A stretch of DNA of 64,000 nt from NCBI GenBank assembly GCA_018814405.1, contig JAHIZO010000010.1:124001-188000 (forward strand), given 5' to 3'. The notes below the pieces were generated by a model that did not search any database, was not told where the DNA came from, and saw only the letters and a list, made by a program, of their open reading frames with translations. The position numbers and the translations under genes are program-made. This DNA is from Gammaproteobacteria bacterium. GTDB lineage: Bacteria; Pseudomonadota; Gammaproteobacteria; Burkholderiales; Gallionellaceae. Of this stretch, positions 43,397 through 52,305 are shown piece after piece (within the stretch, counting starts at the first letter, position 1; every line of letters begins with the position of its first letter).

Positions 43397-44875
43397 TTGC
43401 ATCGCCAGCCACTCCTCGCTGCCGTCGATCTCGGTTCCAACAGTTTCAGACTACAGGTCGCGCGCGTCGAGAACGATCAGCTCTATATGCTGGACGGTCT
43501 GCGCGAAGCGGTACGCCTCGCATCCGGCATCACTGCCGATAAGCGCCTGGATCAAGATTCCCAAAAACGGGCACTCGAATGTCTGCAACGTTTCGGCGAG
43601 CGTTTGCGCGACCTGCCGCGCGAAGCAGTACGTGCCGTCGGCACCAACTCCCTGCGTGTCGCTAAGAACGCCCCCGAATTCCTCAAGCTGGCTGAAGAAG
43701 CACTTGGCTTTCCCATTGAAGTCATTGCCGGGCGTGAAGAAGCACGCCTGATCTATCTGGGCGTCGCGCAAGGATTGCCGCAGGACGAAGGTCGGCGTCT
43801 GGTGATGGACATCGGCGGCGGCTCCACCGAATTCATCATCGGCGAAGGTTTGCAGCCTATCCATCTGGAAAGCCTTTACATGGGCTGCGTCAGTTACAGC
43901 GGACGTTTCTTCGCCGATGGAAAGCTCAGCAAATCTAATCTCAAGCAGGCCGAACTGGCCGCGCGCAACGAACTGCAAGCCATCATCTCGGAATATTCGC
44001 ACGGTCACTGGGGGCTGGCACTGGGCTCATCCGGTACCGCACGGGTGATCAGCGACGTACTGGAGCAGAATGGCTTCAGCAACTCCGGTATCACGCGCGA
44101 AGGTTTGGAGATGTTGCGTGCAAAGATGTTGGAAGCCGGCGATATGAGCAAGCTCGATCTGCCGGGCATGAAAACGGACCGCGTGGCGGTATTTCCCGGC
44201 GGCTTCTCCATCATGTACGCGGCTTTCTGCGAACTGGGTATCGAATTGATGCGGCCGGCGCTGGGCGCGCTGCGCGAAGGTGTGTTGTACGACCTGCTGG
44301 GGCGCTTCACGCACAACGATATGCGCGAGGCGACCGTGCAGCAATTCATGCGCCGGTATCACGTCGATCATGCTCAGACAGAGCGTGTATCCAAGTTGGC
44401 ATCGCATCTGGCGCAAGCATTCGCAGACGGCCATGCCAATGAAGAAGATATGCAGCTACTGGCATGGGCATGCGACCTGCACGAGATCGGTATCAGCGTG
44501 GCCCATAGCGGTTATCACAAACATTCCGCCTATATCCTCGCCAATGCGGACATGCCAGGCTTCTCTCGCAAGGCGCAGCAGTGCTTGAGCCTGTTGGCGC
44601 TGTCGCACCGAGGGAAGTTGGAAAAGGTGCGTGACCAGCTGAACGAATGGCCGGTGACAGCCAGAGTGATGGCTTTGCGGCTAGCTGCCTTGTTCTACCG
44701 AAACCGCAGCGATGTCGTGCTGCCCGAGATGCGAGGCCAATTCAGTGGCACGAAGTTCCATCTGCAACTGAATGGCGATTGGCTGGCGCAGAATCCGCTG
44801 ACCGAAACCGCCCTGCAAGCCGAGGCTAAACTGTGGAAATCAGTGGGGATCAGTTTGCAGGTTGAAACCGAATAA
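43397..44875 (+). CDS. ppx: Exopolyphosphatase (Ppx/GppA family)
   Basis: Releases phosphate from polyphosphate; 492 residues from a TTG start 15 bases after the phoU stop. The ASKHA ATPase core shows AAVDLGSNSFRLQVAR and DIGGGSTEFIIGEG. A C-terminal HD-like region contains RYHVDHAQTERV and ACDLHEIGISVAHSGYHKH. The length of about 490 indicates the long Ppx form. Pairing with phoU links it to phosphate control. Confidence 0.95.
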   Translation: MHRQPLLAAVDLGSNSFRLQVARVENDQLYMLDGLREAVRLASGITADKRLDQDSQKRALECLQRFGERLRDLPREAVRAVGTNSLRVAKNAPEFLKLAEEALGFPIEVIAGREEARLIYLGVAQGLPQDEGRRLVMDIGGGSTEFIIGEGLQPIHLESLYMGCVSYSGRFFADGKLSKSNLKQAELAARNELQAIISEYSHGHWGLALGSSGTARVISDVLEQNGFSNSGITREGLEMLRAKMLEAGDMSKLDLPGMKTDRVAVFPGGFSIMYAAFCELGIELMRPALGALREGVLYDLLGRFTHNDMREATVQQFMRRYHVDHAQTERVSKLASHLAQAFADGHANEEDMQLLAWACDLHEIGISVAHSGYHKHSAYILANADMPGFSRKAQQCLSLLALSHRGKLEKVRDQLNEWPVTARVMALRLAALFYRNRSDVVLPEMRGQFSGTKFHLQLNGDWLAQNPLTETALQAEAKLWKSVGISLQVETE

Positions 44876-44885
44876 TTTCGCCTAA

Positions 44886-44997
44886 CGCGTGACGTCGGAA
44901 CTAAAGTCCGTGTGTCCCTGACGTTCTTCATTCCCCGCGCTAAACTCCGCCCCGAAGCTGGCTAGACAGTCGCTGCATAGTACGTTTATGCAGAGGA
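44886..44997 (+). repeat. Duplicated promoter and 5' fragment of rnpB (truncated copy)
   Basis: A 112-base stretch identical to 45032-45143 except for about four substitutions, offset by exactly 146 bases. It contains the rnpB -10-like TAAACT (44941-44946) and the first 44 bases of RNase P RNA (from GAAGCTGGCTAGACAG at 44954), then diverges after CAGAGGA before the conserved AAAGTCCGGG. It cannot make a functional RNase P RNA by itself. Confidence 0.85.
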
Positions 44998-45086
44998 CAA
45001 CGTCAGTTGCAGTGCAGACTCATGCGCGAAGCGCGTGACGTCGGAACTAAAGTCCGGGCGTCCCGGACGTTCTTCATTCCCCGTGC

Positions 45087-45092
45087 TAAACT
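45087..45092 (+). promoter_or_regulatory. Candidate -10 box of rnpB
   Basis: TAAACT ends seven bases before the predicted 5' end of RNase P RNA at 45100. CGGACG at 45064-45069 is in the -35 position with a 17-base spacer; the upstream copy has CTGACG there, which is closer to TTGACA. Confidence 0.45.
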
Positions 45093-45099
45093 CCGCCCC

Positions 45100-45450
45100 G
45101 AAGCTGGCTAGACAGTCGCTGCATAGTACGTTTATGCAGAGGAAAGTCCGGGCTCCATAGAGCGGGATGCCGGTTAACGGCCGGACGCCGTGAGGCGATG
45201 GAAAGTGCCACAGAAAATACACCGCCTAAGCTCCTTCGGGAGCCGGTAAGGTTGAAATGGCGAGGTAAGAGCTCACCGCGGACGTGGTAACACGGACGGC
45301 AGGGTAAACCCCATCCGGAGCAAGACCAAATAGGCTGGCTATGACGTTGCTCGCGTCGCCAGCGGGTAGGTTGCTTGAGCGTAAGGTAACGAAACGCCTA
45401 GAGGAATGACTGTCCACGACAGAACCCGGCTTATCGGCCAGCTTCACCCT
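45100..45450 (+). ncRNA. rnpB: RNase P RNA (bacterial type A)
   Basis: Catalytic RNA that removes 5' leaders of tRNA precursors. Conserved regions in order: GAAGCTGGCTAGACAGTCGC at the 5' end, GAGGAAAGTCCGGGCTCCA (P4 strand and J3/4), GGTAAGGTTGAAATGGCGAG, GTAAACCCCATCCGGAGCAA, CAAATAGGC, GGGTAGGTTGCTTGAG and the 3' region AGGAATGACTGTCCACGACA then GAACCCGGCTTATCGGCCAG. The 5' GCTGGCTAGA pairs with GGCCAGCTTC at the 3' end to form P1. Ends are approximate. Confidence 0.97.
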
Positions 45451-45527
45451 TCAGCAGTGCGGTGCGATCTTGAATAGATGACATCTAAGCGCATCGCGAA
45501 CCGAACGAGATACGAAAGTCTGAACTT

Positions 45528-47114
45528 ATGAGATTGAAAAGCCTGATCCAGTTTTCTCTGTTCATGATCCTGTCACTGTTTGCGCTGAATTTTGCGTTGA
45601 ATTTCTGGAACGGGCACCAAAAGAGCCAGGCGACTGATCAACTGCAACATGAGACCAAGCTGTTGGCTGTCACCACCTCGATCAAGCAGGGCATCGTCGA
45701 TATCCAAAAGCAGGTCACCCGTCTGGGGCAATTGCCACAAGATAGCGTGCCTGCACTCAGCGCTCAGGAAAAAGACAGGGTGGAGGCGCAAGCTGCACGA
45801 GTGGCAGGCGACATCACTCGCCTCAAATCGATGGCGGACGAGGCGCTGTTAAAGAAGGTCACTGCCATGCAGGCGCGTTACATGGAGCTGTCCGCTTCCT
45901 GGCATCTGTTCTACAACCACTTCGGCAATGATTCCGCAAAGGCCATGACCGAATTTGTGCTGCATGCCGAGCCTTACAGTCAGCAATTGATCTTTCAGGA
46001 CCTGCCCGCGCTCGAAGCTTACGAGAGCGATATGATCGAGCAAGCACAGCAGCAGTTGAAGGCGGTGGAATGGTGGTCCGAGCGCGCCGCAGTCATATTC
46101 TTTGTCCTTTCCCTGTTAGTCGTGTTGTCCTTCGCGATACGCGTCTATCGTCGCGTTGTGGACGGCATGCTGGCTTTTTCGTCGGGTGTTGCCACTGTGC
46201 TGGAAGGTGGTGAGGCGCGCATCGGCCTGCAAACCAAGGATGAACTGGGTGAGATCGCCGCTGCTTTCAATACCATCAGCACCGATCTGCACAACTCGCG
46301 CAAACAATGCGGCGTGCTGGAGCAGGATCTGGTGCAGCGCAACGAAGAGGTCGAAGCGCAGCGCAATGAGTCACAGGCCTTGCTGCGCAACATCCTGCCC
46401 GCGACGGTCGCCGAAGAATTCCGCAGCAAGGGCGCGGTGCAGCCGAAGTATCTGGAAGACGTCACCATCCTGTTCACTGATTTCGTCGGCTTCTCTTCTT
46501 CAACCGAAAAGTTGGCGGCGGAAGATCTGGTGCACATGCTGCACGACTACTTCAGCGCCTTCGACGAGATCTGTGCGCGCTACGGCATGGAGAAGTTGAA
46601 GACCATCGGCGACAGTTATATGTGTGCAGGCGGTCTTCCCGAGCGCAACCCGTCTCATCCGGTGGATGCAGTGATGGCGGCGATGGAGATCATTGAGGCG
46701 GTGAACGAGCGCAGTAATCGCAATAACTGGTCGATCCGCATCGGCATCCACACCGGTCATGTGATCGCGGGGATGGTCGGCACGCAGAAGTTCGCCTACG
46801 ACATCTGGGGCGAGTCGGTGAACTACGCATCGCGCGTGGAATCGAGTGGCGAGCCGAACCGCATCGCGCTATCGGCGCAGACGCATGGCCGTATCAAAGA
46901 TTTCTTCGAATGCGAGAAGCGCGTGAAGACGCACAACAAGGTTTCGCACAAGATGGAGTTGTATTTCGTGAAGGGCTTTACCAGCAGTCTGGTCGAAGAC
47001 ACCAAGCAGATGCCGCCGGAAGCTTTTGTGCGACGCTATCGCGGCTACTTCCAGAAAGAGCCACCATCCTTCCCGCCTTTGCGAACTGTCTTGGCAGGCA
47101 AAGCAGAGAAATAA
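45528..47114 (+). CDS. Membrane-bound class III adenylate cyclase with HAMP domain
   Basis: Protein of 528 residues: a transmembrane helix at about 7-28, a periplasmic helical sensor region to about 188, a second helix at about 190-208, a HAMP linker, a short coiled coil and a C-terminal class III cyclase domain (about 300-490). Metal-binding Asp residues are in ILFTDFVGFSS (about 318) and TIGDSYMCAGG (about 362). Lys in EKLKTIGD and Asp in YDIWGESVNYASR (about 425) are the adenine-selecting pair, so ATP is the likelier substrate. The transition-state Asn/Arg in VNYASR are kept. The sensed signal is unknown. Confidence 0.9.
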   Translation: MRLKSLIQFSLFMILSLFALNFALNFWNGHQKSQATDQLQHETKLLAVTTSIKQGIVDIQKQVTRLGQLPQDSVPALSAQEKDRVEAQAARVAGDITRLKSMADEALLKKVTAMQARYMELSASWHLFYNHFGNDSAKAMTEFVLHAEPYSQQLIFQDLPALEAYESDMIEQAQQQLKAVEWWSERAAVIFFVLSLLVVLSFAIRVYRRVVDGMLAFSSGVATVLEGGEARIGLQTKDELGEIAAAFNTISTDLHNSRKQCGVLEQDLVQRNEEVEAQRNESQALLRNILPATVAEEFRSKGAVQPKYLEDVTILFTDFVGFSSSTEKLAAEDLVHMLHDYFSAFDEICARYGMEKLKTIGDSYMCAGGLPERNPSHPVDAVMAAMEIIEAVNERSNRNNWSIRIGIHTGHVIAGMVGTQKFAYDIWGESVNYASRVESSGEPNRIALSAQTHGRIKDFFECEKRVKTHNKVSHKMELYFVKGFTSSLVEDTKQMPPEAFVRRYRGYFQKEPPSFPPLRTVLAGKAEK

Positions 47115-47144
47115 AAAAACGGGGCATCAAGCCCCGTTTTTTTA
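47114..47144. terminator. Bidirectional terminator between cyclase gene and dsbC
   Basis: AAAAAAACGGGGC, loop ATCAA, GCCCCGTTTTTTT: GC-rich stem with A and T tracts on both sides, between convergent genes. Confidence 0.93.
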
Positions 47145-47840
47145 TTTGTTCTCGTTCAGCGCTTGTTCTAATCGATCCGCCGGTAGGAAGCCGGGGTTGA
47201 TCACACCGTTGGCGAAGATCAGGGCGGGCGTACCGTTCACCTTTAACTTGCGGCCCAGTGCCATGACTTCATTGGTCGGAACTTTGCAGTTGCCGGCCTT
47301 GGGTTGCACACCGTCCTGCATCAACTGGTCCCAAGCCTTAACCGGGTCCTTGCTGCAAAGAACACCTTGCACCTTCTCGGCTGAGCCGTTGAATATCGGG
47401 TACATGAACAGATACAGCGTCACGTTATCGATGCTCTTCAGTTCCTGCTCCAGCTTCTTGCAGTAGCCGCAGTTCGGGTCGGTGAAGTAAGCCATCTTGC
47501 GGCTGCCGTCGCCCTTAACTTTTTTCATGGCGATATTCAGCGGCAGCTTGTCGAACTCCACCGCGAACAGCGTACGTGCGCGTGCTTCGGTCAGGTTGCG
47601 GCGGTTATTCAGATCGAACATCTGACCGTCGATCAATATCTCCACCTTCTCGTCGGTATAGAAGATATGGTCACCGGTCACCACCTCATACAAACCGGCG
47701 ATGGGCGAAGGGTTCACTTGATCCACCGGCCCAATCAATGACTGGTACTTCTGCAAGGATTCCTTGATGGAAGCAGACTTGTCGCCGGCAGCAAAAGCAA
47801 GCGAAGTGGAGAGCAACAGCAACAGCAGGGTTCTGAACAT
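47142..47840 (-). CDS. dsbC: Thiol:disulfide interchange protein DsbC
   Basis: Periplasmic disulfide isomerase of 232 residues. It has a signal peptide (LLLLLLSTSLAFA, cleavage near residue 18), an N-terminal dimerisation domain and a thioredoxin-fold domain with the active site CGYC at residues 124-127 in FTDPNCGYCKKL. The cis-Pro loop is in NGTPALIFANG. The upstream neighbour is ubiH, 23 bases away. Confidence 0.95.
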   Translation of the reverse strand: MFRTLLLLLLSTSLAFAAGDKSASIKESLQKYQSLIGPVDQVNPSPIAGLYEVVTGDHIFYTDEKVEILIDGQMFDLNNRRNLTEARARTLFAVEFDKLPLNIAMKKVKGDGSRKMAYFTDPNCGYCKKLEQELKSIDNVTLYLFMYPIFNGSAEKVQGVLCSKDPVKAWDQLMQDGVQPKAGNCKVPTNEVMALGRKLKVNGTPALIFANGVINPGFLPADRLEQALNENK

Positions 47841-47863
47841 TTGATGCGTCCTTGGTTGGAAAA

Positions 47864-49027
47864 TCAGTTGAGTGCGTGGCGGGCCAACATCTTCTTTAGC
47901 GGCCCGATAGCGTTGGTAGCGGCCAAGCCGACATTGCGCAACGTGCGCAATACCGGATTGGCATTCACGAACAGATGCTTCAGCGTGTCGGTGGTGAGCT
48001 GCATGGACAAGATGTCATCCTGTCTGGCCTTCTCGTAACGGCGCAACAGGTGCAGATCACCGCAATCCAGTGCACCGCGTTGCAGCAATGTCTGCGACAG
48101 CTCGCGCACATCGCGCAAGCCGAGATTCACACCTTGGCCGGACAGCGGATGCACGTTGTGTGCCGCATCACCCACCAGCGCCAGACGCGGCTTGGTGAGA
48201 TGGGCCAGATTCAGCACGCGCAAAGCAAAGGCCGCGGCAGGCGTGATCACTTTCAGTTCGCCCAGCGTGTGCTGGGAGGCTTCAGCCACGCGCGCGCACA
48301 ATGCCTCGGGCGACAGCGCCAGCAACTCGGCGGACTTCTCCGGCGTCACCGACCACACGATGGAGATGCGGCGTCCCGGCAAAGGCAGCAGCGCGAGGAT
48401 GCCGTCCTCGGTGAACCACTGAAAAGCGATGCCGCGATGTGCTTTGCTGATGGTGAAGTTGGCCACCAGACCATGCTGGTTGTAGGGCGTCGGCACTTCC
48501 GGCATATTGGTTTGATGACGCACCCAGGAATCGCGCCCATCTGCACCGACGATCAGCTTGGCCTTCACCTCGCGTCCGTCTTTCAGCGTCAGGTTCGCCG
48601 CGTCGTCATCAATGGCGAGCGACGCGCATTGCGCAGGTTGCAGCAGGGTCAGGTTCTCTTGTTCGCGCAGACCTTGCCACAGCGCCTCGTGCAGCAAACG
48701 GCTCTCGAGGATGAAAGCCATCTCCGGCACGCCCAGCTGGTAAGCGCTGAAATTGATCTTGGCACCGGTATCGCCGAACACACGCATCTCTTCCACTTGT
48801 TGCACGCGTGACATATCCAGTCGCTGCCATGCACCACATTCGCGCAAGAATTCGGCGTTGCCGGGGGTGAATGCGTAGATGCGTGCGTCCCAATCGTCTT
48901 CGGCTGTAGAGGCCTGAGGTGAGGAACCACTTTCAACCAATGCCAGTTTCAGTCCGCTATCGCGTAATGATGCGGCCAAGCTCGCGCCGACCAGACCGCC
49001 GCCGACGATGATGATGTCGAACTCCAT
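47864..49027 (-). CDS. FAD-dependent ubiquinone biosynthesis hydroxylase (UbiH/VisC/Coq6 family)
   Basis: Flavin monooxygenase of 387 residues that hydroxylates the ubiquinone ring. The FAD motif IIIVGGGLVGASLAASL is at the N-terminus, the DG motif GADGRDSWVR is in the middle and the second FAD motif GDAAHNVHPLSGQGVNLGL lies near residues 285-303. UbiH, UbiF, UbiI and UbiM cannot be told apart reliably by eye. It is transcribed with dsbC and divergent from dusB. Confidence 0.92.
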   Translation of the reverse strand: MEFDIIIVGGGLVGASLAASLRDSGLKLALVESGSSPQASTAEDDWDARIYAFTPGNAEFLRECGAWQRLDMSRVQQVEEMRVFGDTGAKINFSAYQLGVPEMAFILESRLLHEALWQGLREQENLTLLQPAQCASLAIDDDAANLTLKDGREVKAKLIVGADGRDSWVRHQTNMPEVPTPYNQHGLVANFTISKAHRGIAFQWFTEDGILALLPLPGRRISIVWSVTPEKSAELLALSPEALCARVAEASQHTLGELKVITPAAAFALRVLNLAHLTKPRLALVGDAAHNVHPLSGQGVNLGLRDVRELSQTLLQRGALDCGDLHLLRRYEKARQDDILSMQLTTDTLKHLFVNANPVLRTLRNVGLAATNAIGPLKKMLARHALN

Positions 49028-49152
49028 ATGGACACCTCACACTAAAGGGTTAAGTAGACAGCCCAGATAGGGTACTGCCCGTAAAAATCTGCCAGCATCA
49101 TAGCATGGGCGAGTTGATTAATTTATAATCGCCGCCCCCTTCAGGAATCGCC

Positions 49153-50163
49153 ATGAAAATCGGTAAGTACACATTGAAGAACAACTTGATCGTCGCCCCT
49201 ATGGCAGGTGTGACCGATCGCCCGTTCCGCATTCTGTGCAAGCGCATGGGCGCAGGCATGGCTGTGTCCGAGATGGTGGCCTCCAACTCATTGCTGTACG
49301 GTTCCGAGAAGACCAAGCGCCGAGCCAACCACGAAGGCGAAGTCGATCCCATCTCCGTGCAGATCGTCGGTGCCGATCCCAAGATGTTGGCGCAGGCCGC
49401 ACAACACAACGTGGACAACGGCGCGCAGATCATCGACATCAACATGGGCTGCCCCGCCAAGAAGATCTGCAACGTCATGGCCGGTTCCGCGCTGATGCAG
49501 AACGAACTGCTGGTGGCCGAGATCCTCGAAGCCGTGGTCAACTCGGTCGACGTGCCGGTCACGCTAAAGATCCGCACCGGTTGGGATAAACATAATCGCA
49601 ACGCTGCCAACATCGCGCGTATCGCCGAAGCCAGCGGCATTCAGGCACTCGCCATTCATGGTCGCACTCGCGCCTGCGCCTACACCGGCGACGCCGAATA
49701 CGAAACCATCCGCGCCGTCAAAGACGCGGTGAACATCCCCATCATCGCCAACGGCGACATCACCACCCCTGAAAAAGCCAAGTACGTGCTCGACCATACC
49801 GGCGCCGACGCCGTCATGATCGGCCGTGCCGCACAAGGTCGCCCCTGGCTGTTCCGCGAGATCGAACATTTCCTCACCACGGGCACGCACCTGCTCTCGC
49901 CGCAAGTCGGCGAGATACACGACGTGCTGGTCGCCCATCTGGCTGACCTGTACGACTTCTATGGCGAACACACCGGGCTGCGCGTCGCGCGCAAACACAT
50001 CTCCTGGTACACCAAGGGACTGGTCGGCTCTGCCGTGTTCCGCCATCGCATGAATCAACTGGAAAGCGTGGACGAGCAGATGCAAGCCGTCAGCGATTTC
50101 TTCGAAGAACAAAAAGTCAGCAGCACAAGACTGCAGTACGAACGGGAGGCTGCAGCCGCGTAA
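49153..50163 (+). CDS. dusB: tRNA-dihydrouridine synthase B
   Basis: Flavin-dependent tRNA reductase of 336 residues. APMAGVTDRPFRILCKRMGA, the catalytic Cys in NMGCPAKKICN, HGRTRACAYTGDAEYE and MIGRAAQGRPWLF are typical of the DusB subfamily. It precedes fis with a 141-base leader in between, the conserved dusB-fis arrangement. Confidence 0.97.
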   Translation: MKIGKYTLKNNLIVAPMAGVTDRPFRILCKRMGAGMAVSEMVASNSLLYGSEKTKRRANHEGEVDPISVQIVGADPKMLAQAAQHNVDNGAQIIDINMGCPAKKICNVMAGSALMQNELLVAEILEAVVNSVDVPVTLKIRTGWDKHNRNAANIARIAEASGIQALAIHGRTRACAYTGDAEYETIRAVKDAVNIPIIANGDITTPEKAKYVLDHTGADAVMIGRAAQGRPWLFREIEHFLTTGTHLLSPQVGEIHDVLVAHLADLYDFYGEHTGLRVARKHISWYTKGLVGSAVFRHRMNQLESVDEQMQAVSDFFEEQKVSSTRLQYEREAAAA

Positions 50164-50227
50164 GTGGCCCGCAGAGAGTCACCGACAAAAATATGTCGGG
50201 GCTCGGGAGGAGAAGCAGGGTCGGCAC

Positions 50228-50251
50228 ATGGCAGCGCATCAGCGCTGCCAT
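50228..50251. promoter_or_regulatory. Perfect hairpin in the dusB-fis spacer
   Basis: ATGGCAGCGC, loop ATCA, GCGCTGCCAT: a 10-base-pair perfect inverted repeat 54 bases upstream of the fis start. There is no T run, so it is not a standard terminator. It may affect processing or translation of the dusB-fis transcript. Confidence 0.5.
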
Positions 50252-50304
50252 GCGTCGGCATCTATGGGGACAGCAGTGCAGTAGCAGGAATAATGGGGGC
50301 AGTA

Positions 50305-50562
50305 ATGAGCAGTGAAGATTGTGGCATCAACGAGAACGACATCGCCAAGCACGTGCGTAAAGCACTTAATGATTACTTCAAAGACCTGGCTGGCGAAGCA
50401 CCATCCTGCGGCGTGTATGACATGGTGATCGACTGCGTGGAAAAACCATTGATCGAAACCGTGCTGAATCACGCCGGTGGCAACCAGACACGCACGGCCG
50501 ACTTACTCGGCATCAACAGAAATACCCTGCGCAAGAAGATGCAGGAACATCAAATCAAATAA
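50305..50562 (+). CDS. fis: DNA-binding protein Fis
   Basis: Nucleoid-associated regulator of 85 residues. The C-terminal helix-turn-helix [20 protein letters not shown] is at about residues 58-77, and the acidic N-terminus with [15 protein letters not shown] fits Fis of Betaproteobacteria. The ATG at 50305 is preferred; 50293 is possible and would add four residues, while frames starting at 50164 read through the leader. Confidence 0.93.
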   Translation: MSSEDCGINENDIAKHVRKALNDYFKDLAGEAPSCGVYDMVIDCVEKPLIETVLNHAGGNQTRTADLLGINRNTLRKKMQEHQIK

Positions 50563-50581
50563 TCATCCACGAAAGAAAAAC

Positions 50582-52144
50582 ATGGCCATCACACAAGCAC
50601 TCATCAGCGTCTCGGATAAATCAGGCGTACTCGAATTCGCCAAAGGCCTGCACGCCCTCGGCGTGAAGCTGTTGTCCACCGGAGGCACTGCCAAGCTGCT
50701 CGCCGACAACGGCGTGCCCTGCACCGAAGTCGCCGACTACACCGGCTTCCCAGAGATGCTCGATGGCCGTGTGAAGACCCTGCAACCGAAAGTGCACGCC
50801 GGCATCCTCGCACGTCGCGACCTGCCCGAGCACGTTGCAACATTGGCCAAGCACGACATACCCACCATCGATCTGGTCGTGGTCAACCTGTACCCGTTCG
50901 CGGCCACCATCGCCAAGCCCGGCTGCACACTGGAAGACGCCATCGAGAACATCGACATCGGCGGCCCGACCATGGTGCGCTCCGCTGCCAAGAACCACGC
51001 GCACGTCGCCATCGTCACCGACCCGGTCGACTACGCCGACGTGCTGGCCGAGATGCAAACCAACAACTGCACCGTGTCTGACGCATCGCGTTTCGACTTG
51101 GCTAAAAAAGCCTTCTCGCACACTGCCGCCTACGACAGCATGATCAGCAACTACCTCACCGCCATCAACAGCGACGGTAGCAAGCAAGCCTTCCCGGCAC
51201 AGATCAACTTCAACTTCGCCAAAGTGCAAGAGATGCGCTACGGCGAGAACCCGCACCAGAGCGCCGCGTTCTATCGCGACCTCATCGCGCTGCCCGGCGG
51301 CATCGCCGATTACACGCAAGTGCAGGGCAAAGAACTCAGCTACAACAACATCGGCGACTCCGATGCAGCATGGGAATGCGTGAAGACTTTCGACCAGCCC
51401 GCCTGTGTCATCGTCAAGCACGCCAACCCTTGCGGCGTCGCCATCGCTGACAGCGCGCTGAACGCTTACAAGCTGGCCTATGCCACCGACACCACCTCCG
51501 CGTTCGGCGGCATCATCGCCTTCAACCGCGAGTTGGATGAAGCCACCGCCACGCTGATCACCGCCAACCAGTTCGTCGAAGTCATCATCGCGCCGAGCGC
51601 CACCGAAGCCGCACTCAAAGTCACCGCCGCCAAACAGAACGTGCGTGTGCTCACCGTGCCGCTTTCCAACGCACACAATCAGTGGGACGTGAAGCGCGTC
51701 TCCGGCGGTCTGCTGGTGCAAAGCCCGGACGCATTGAACGTGGGTGCAGAACACCTCAAGGTCGTCACCAAGGCGCAGCCATCCAAAGAACAGATGGCCG
51801 ACCTGCTGTTCGCATGGCGCGTCGCCAAGTACGTCAAGTCCAACGCCATCGTATTCTGTAAGGGCGGCCAGACACTCGGCGTCGGCGCAGGCCAGATGAG
51901 CCGTGTCGACTCTACCCGCATCGCCAGCATCAAGGCGCAGAACGCAGGGCTGAGCCTGGTTGATTCAGTGGTTTCTTCCGACGCCTTCTTCCCGTTCCGT
52001 GACGGTATCGACGTGCTGGCCCAAGCAGGTGCCAAGGCCGTCATCCAGCCGGGCGGTTCCATGCGCGACGAAGAAGTCATCGCCGCTGCCGACGAGTTGG
52101 GCTTGGCCATGGTCTTCACCGGCCACCGTCACTTCCGCCACTAA
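50582..52144 (+). CDS. purH: Bifunctional AICAR formyltransferase / IMP cyclohydrolase
   Basis: Last two steps of IMP synthesis; 520 residues. The N-terminal MGS-like cyclohydrolase domain contains [33 protein letters not shown] and [16 protein letters not shown]. The AICAR transformylase domain shows the catalytic [10 protein letters not shown] and ends [11 protein letters not shown]. The ATG at 50582 lies 19 bases after fis. purD follows, separated by a REPIN-like element with a terminator. Confidence 0.98.
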   Translation: MAITQALISVSDKSGVLEFAKGLHALGVKLLSTGGTAKLLADNGVPCTEVADYTGFPEMLDGRVKTLQPKVHAGILARRDLPEHVATLAKHDIPTIDLVVVNLYPFAATIAKPGCTLEDAIENIDIGGPTMVRSAAKNHAHVAIVTDPVDYADVLAEMQTNNCTVSDASRFDLAKKAFSHTAAYDSMISNYLTAINSDGSKQAFPAQINFNFAKVQEMRYGENPHQSAAFYRDLIALPGGIADYTQVQGKELSYNNIGDSDAAWECVKTFDQPACVIVKHANPCGVAIADSALNAYKLAYATDTTSAFGGIIAFNRELDEATATLITANQFVEVIIAPSATEAALKVTAAKQNVRVLTVPLSNAHNQWDVKRVSGGLLVQSPDALNVGAEHLKVVTKAQPSKEQMADLLFAWRVAKYVKSNAIVFCKGGQTLGVGAGQMSRVDSTRIASIKAQNAGLSLVDSVVSSDAFFPFRDGIDVLAQAGAKAVIQPGGSMRDEEVIAAADELGLAMVFTGHRHFRH

Positions 52145-52170
52145 GTCAGTCGCGCAGGGCTCTCTGCCTC

Positions 52171-52290
52171 GTCATTCCCGCGCATGCGGGAATCCGGCGA
52201 AGTTAAAGCCCTGCGCAGCAGACAACAAGGTTTTGCCCCGCTGAGCGGGGTTTGTTCAACCATCTGGATTCCCGCCTGCGCGGGAATGAC
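52171..52290. repeat. REPIN-like inverted repeat pair with internal terminator (purH-purD)
   Basis: GTCATTCCCGCGCATGCGG then GAATCC on the left, and GGATTCCCGCC then TGCGCGGGAATGAC on the right, in inverted orientation. The core ATTCCC-N8-GGGAAT is the same pattern as the neisserial dRS3 repeat. Between them lies an intrinsic terminator, CCCCGC-TGA-GCGGGG followed by TTTG (52236-52254). It sits between two genes of the same pathway. Confidence 0.8.
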
Positions 52291-52305
52291 AACGAAGGTG
52301 TCGTT

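Noticed and set aside
44954-44997. Second rnpB gene
   Set aside because: Only the first 44 bases of the RNA are duplicated. P4 and the rest of the catalytic core are absent, so it is a fragment.
50621-51754. Long open frame (377 codons) on the minus strand opposite purH
   Set aside because: Its sequence is the low-complexity antisense of a highly conserved gene (rich in His, Val, Gly, Asp), with no motif. purH on the plus strand is certain.
52171-52290. CRISPR-like repeats from the recurring GGATTCCCGC units
   Set aside because: They occur as isolated inverted pairs far apart, not as regularly spaced direct repeats, and no cas genes are present.
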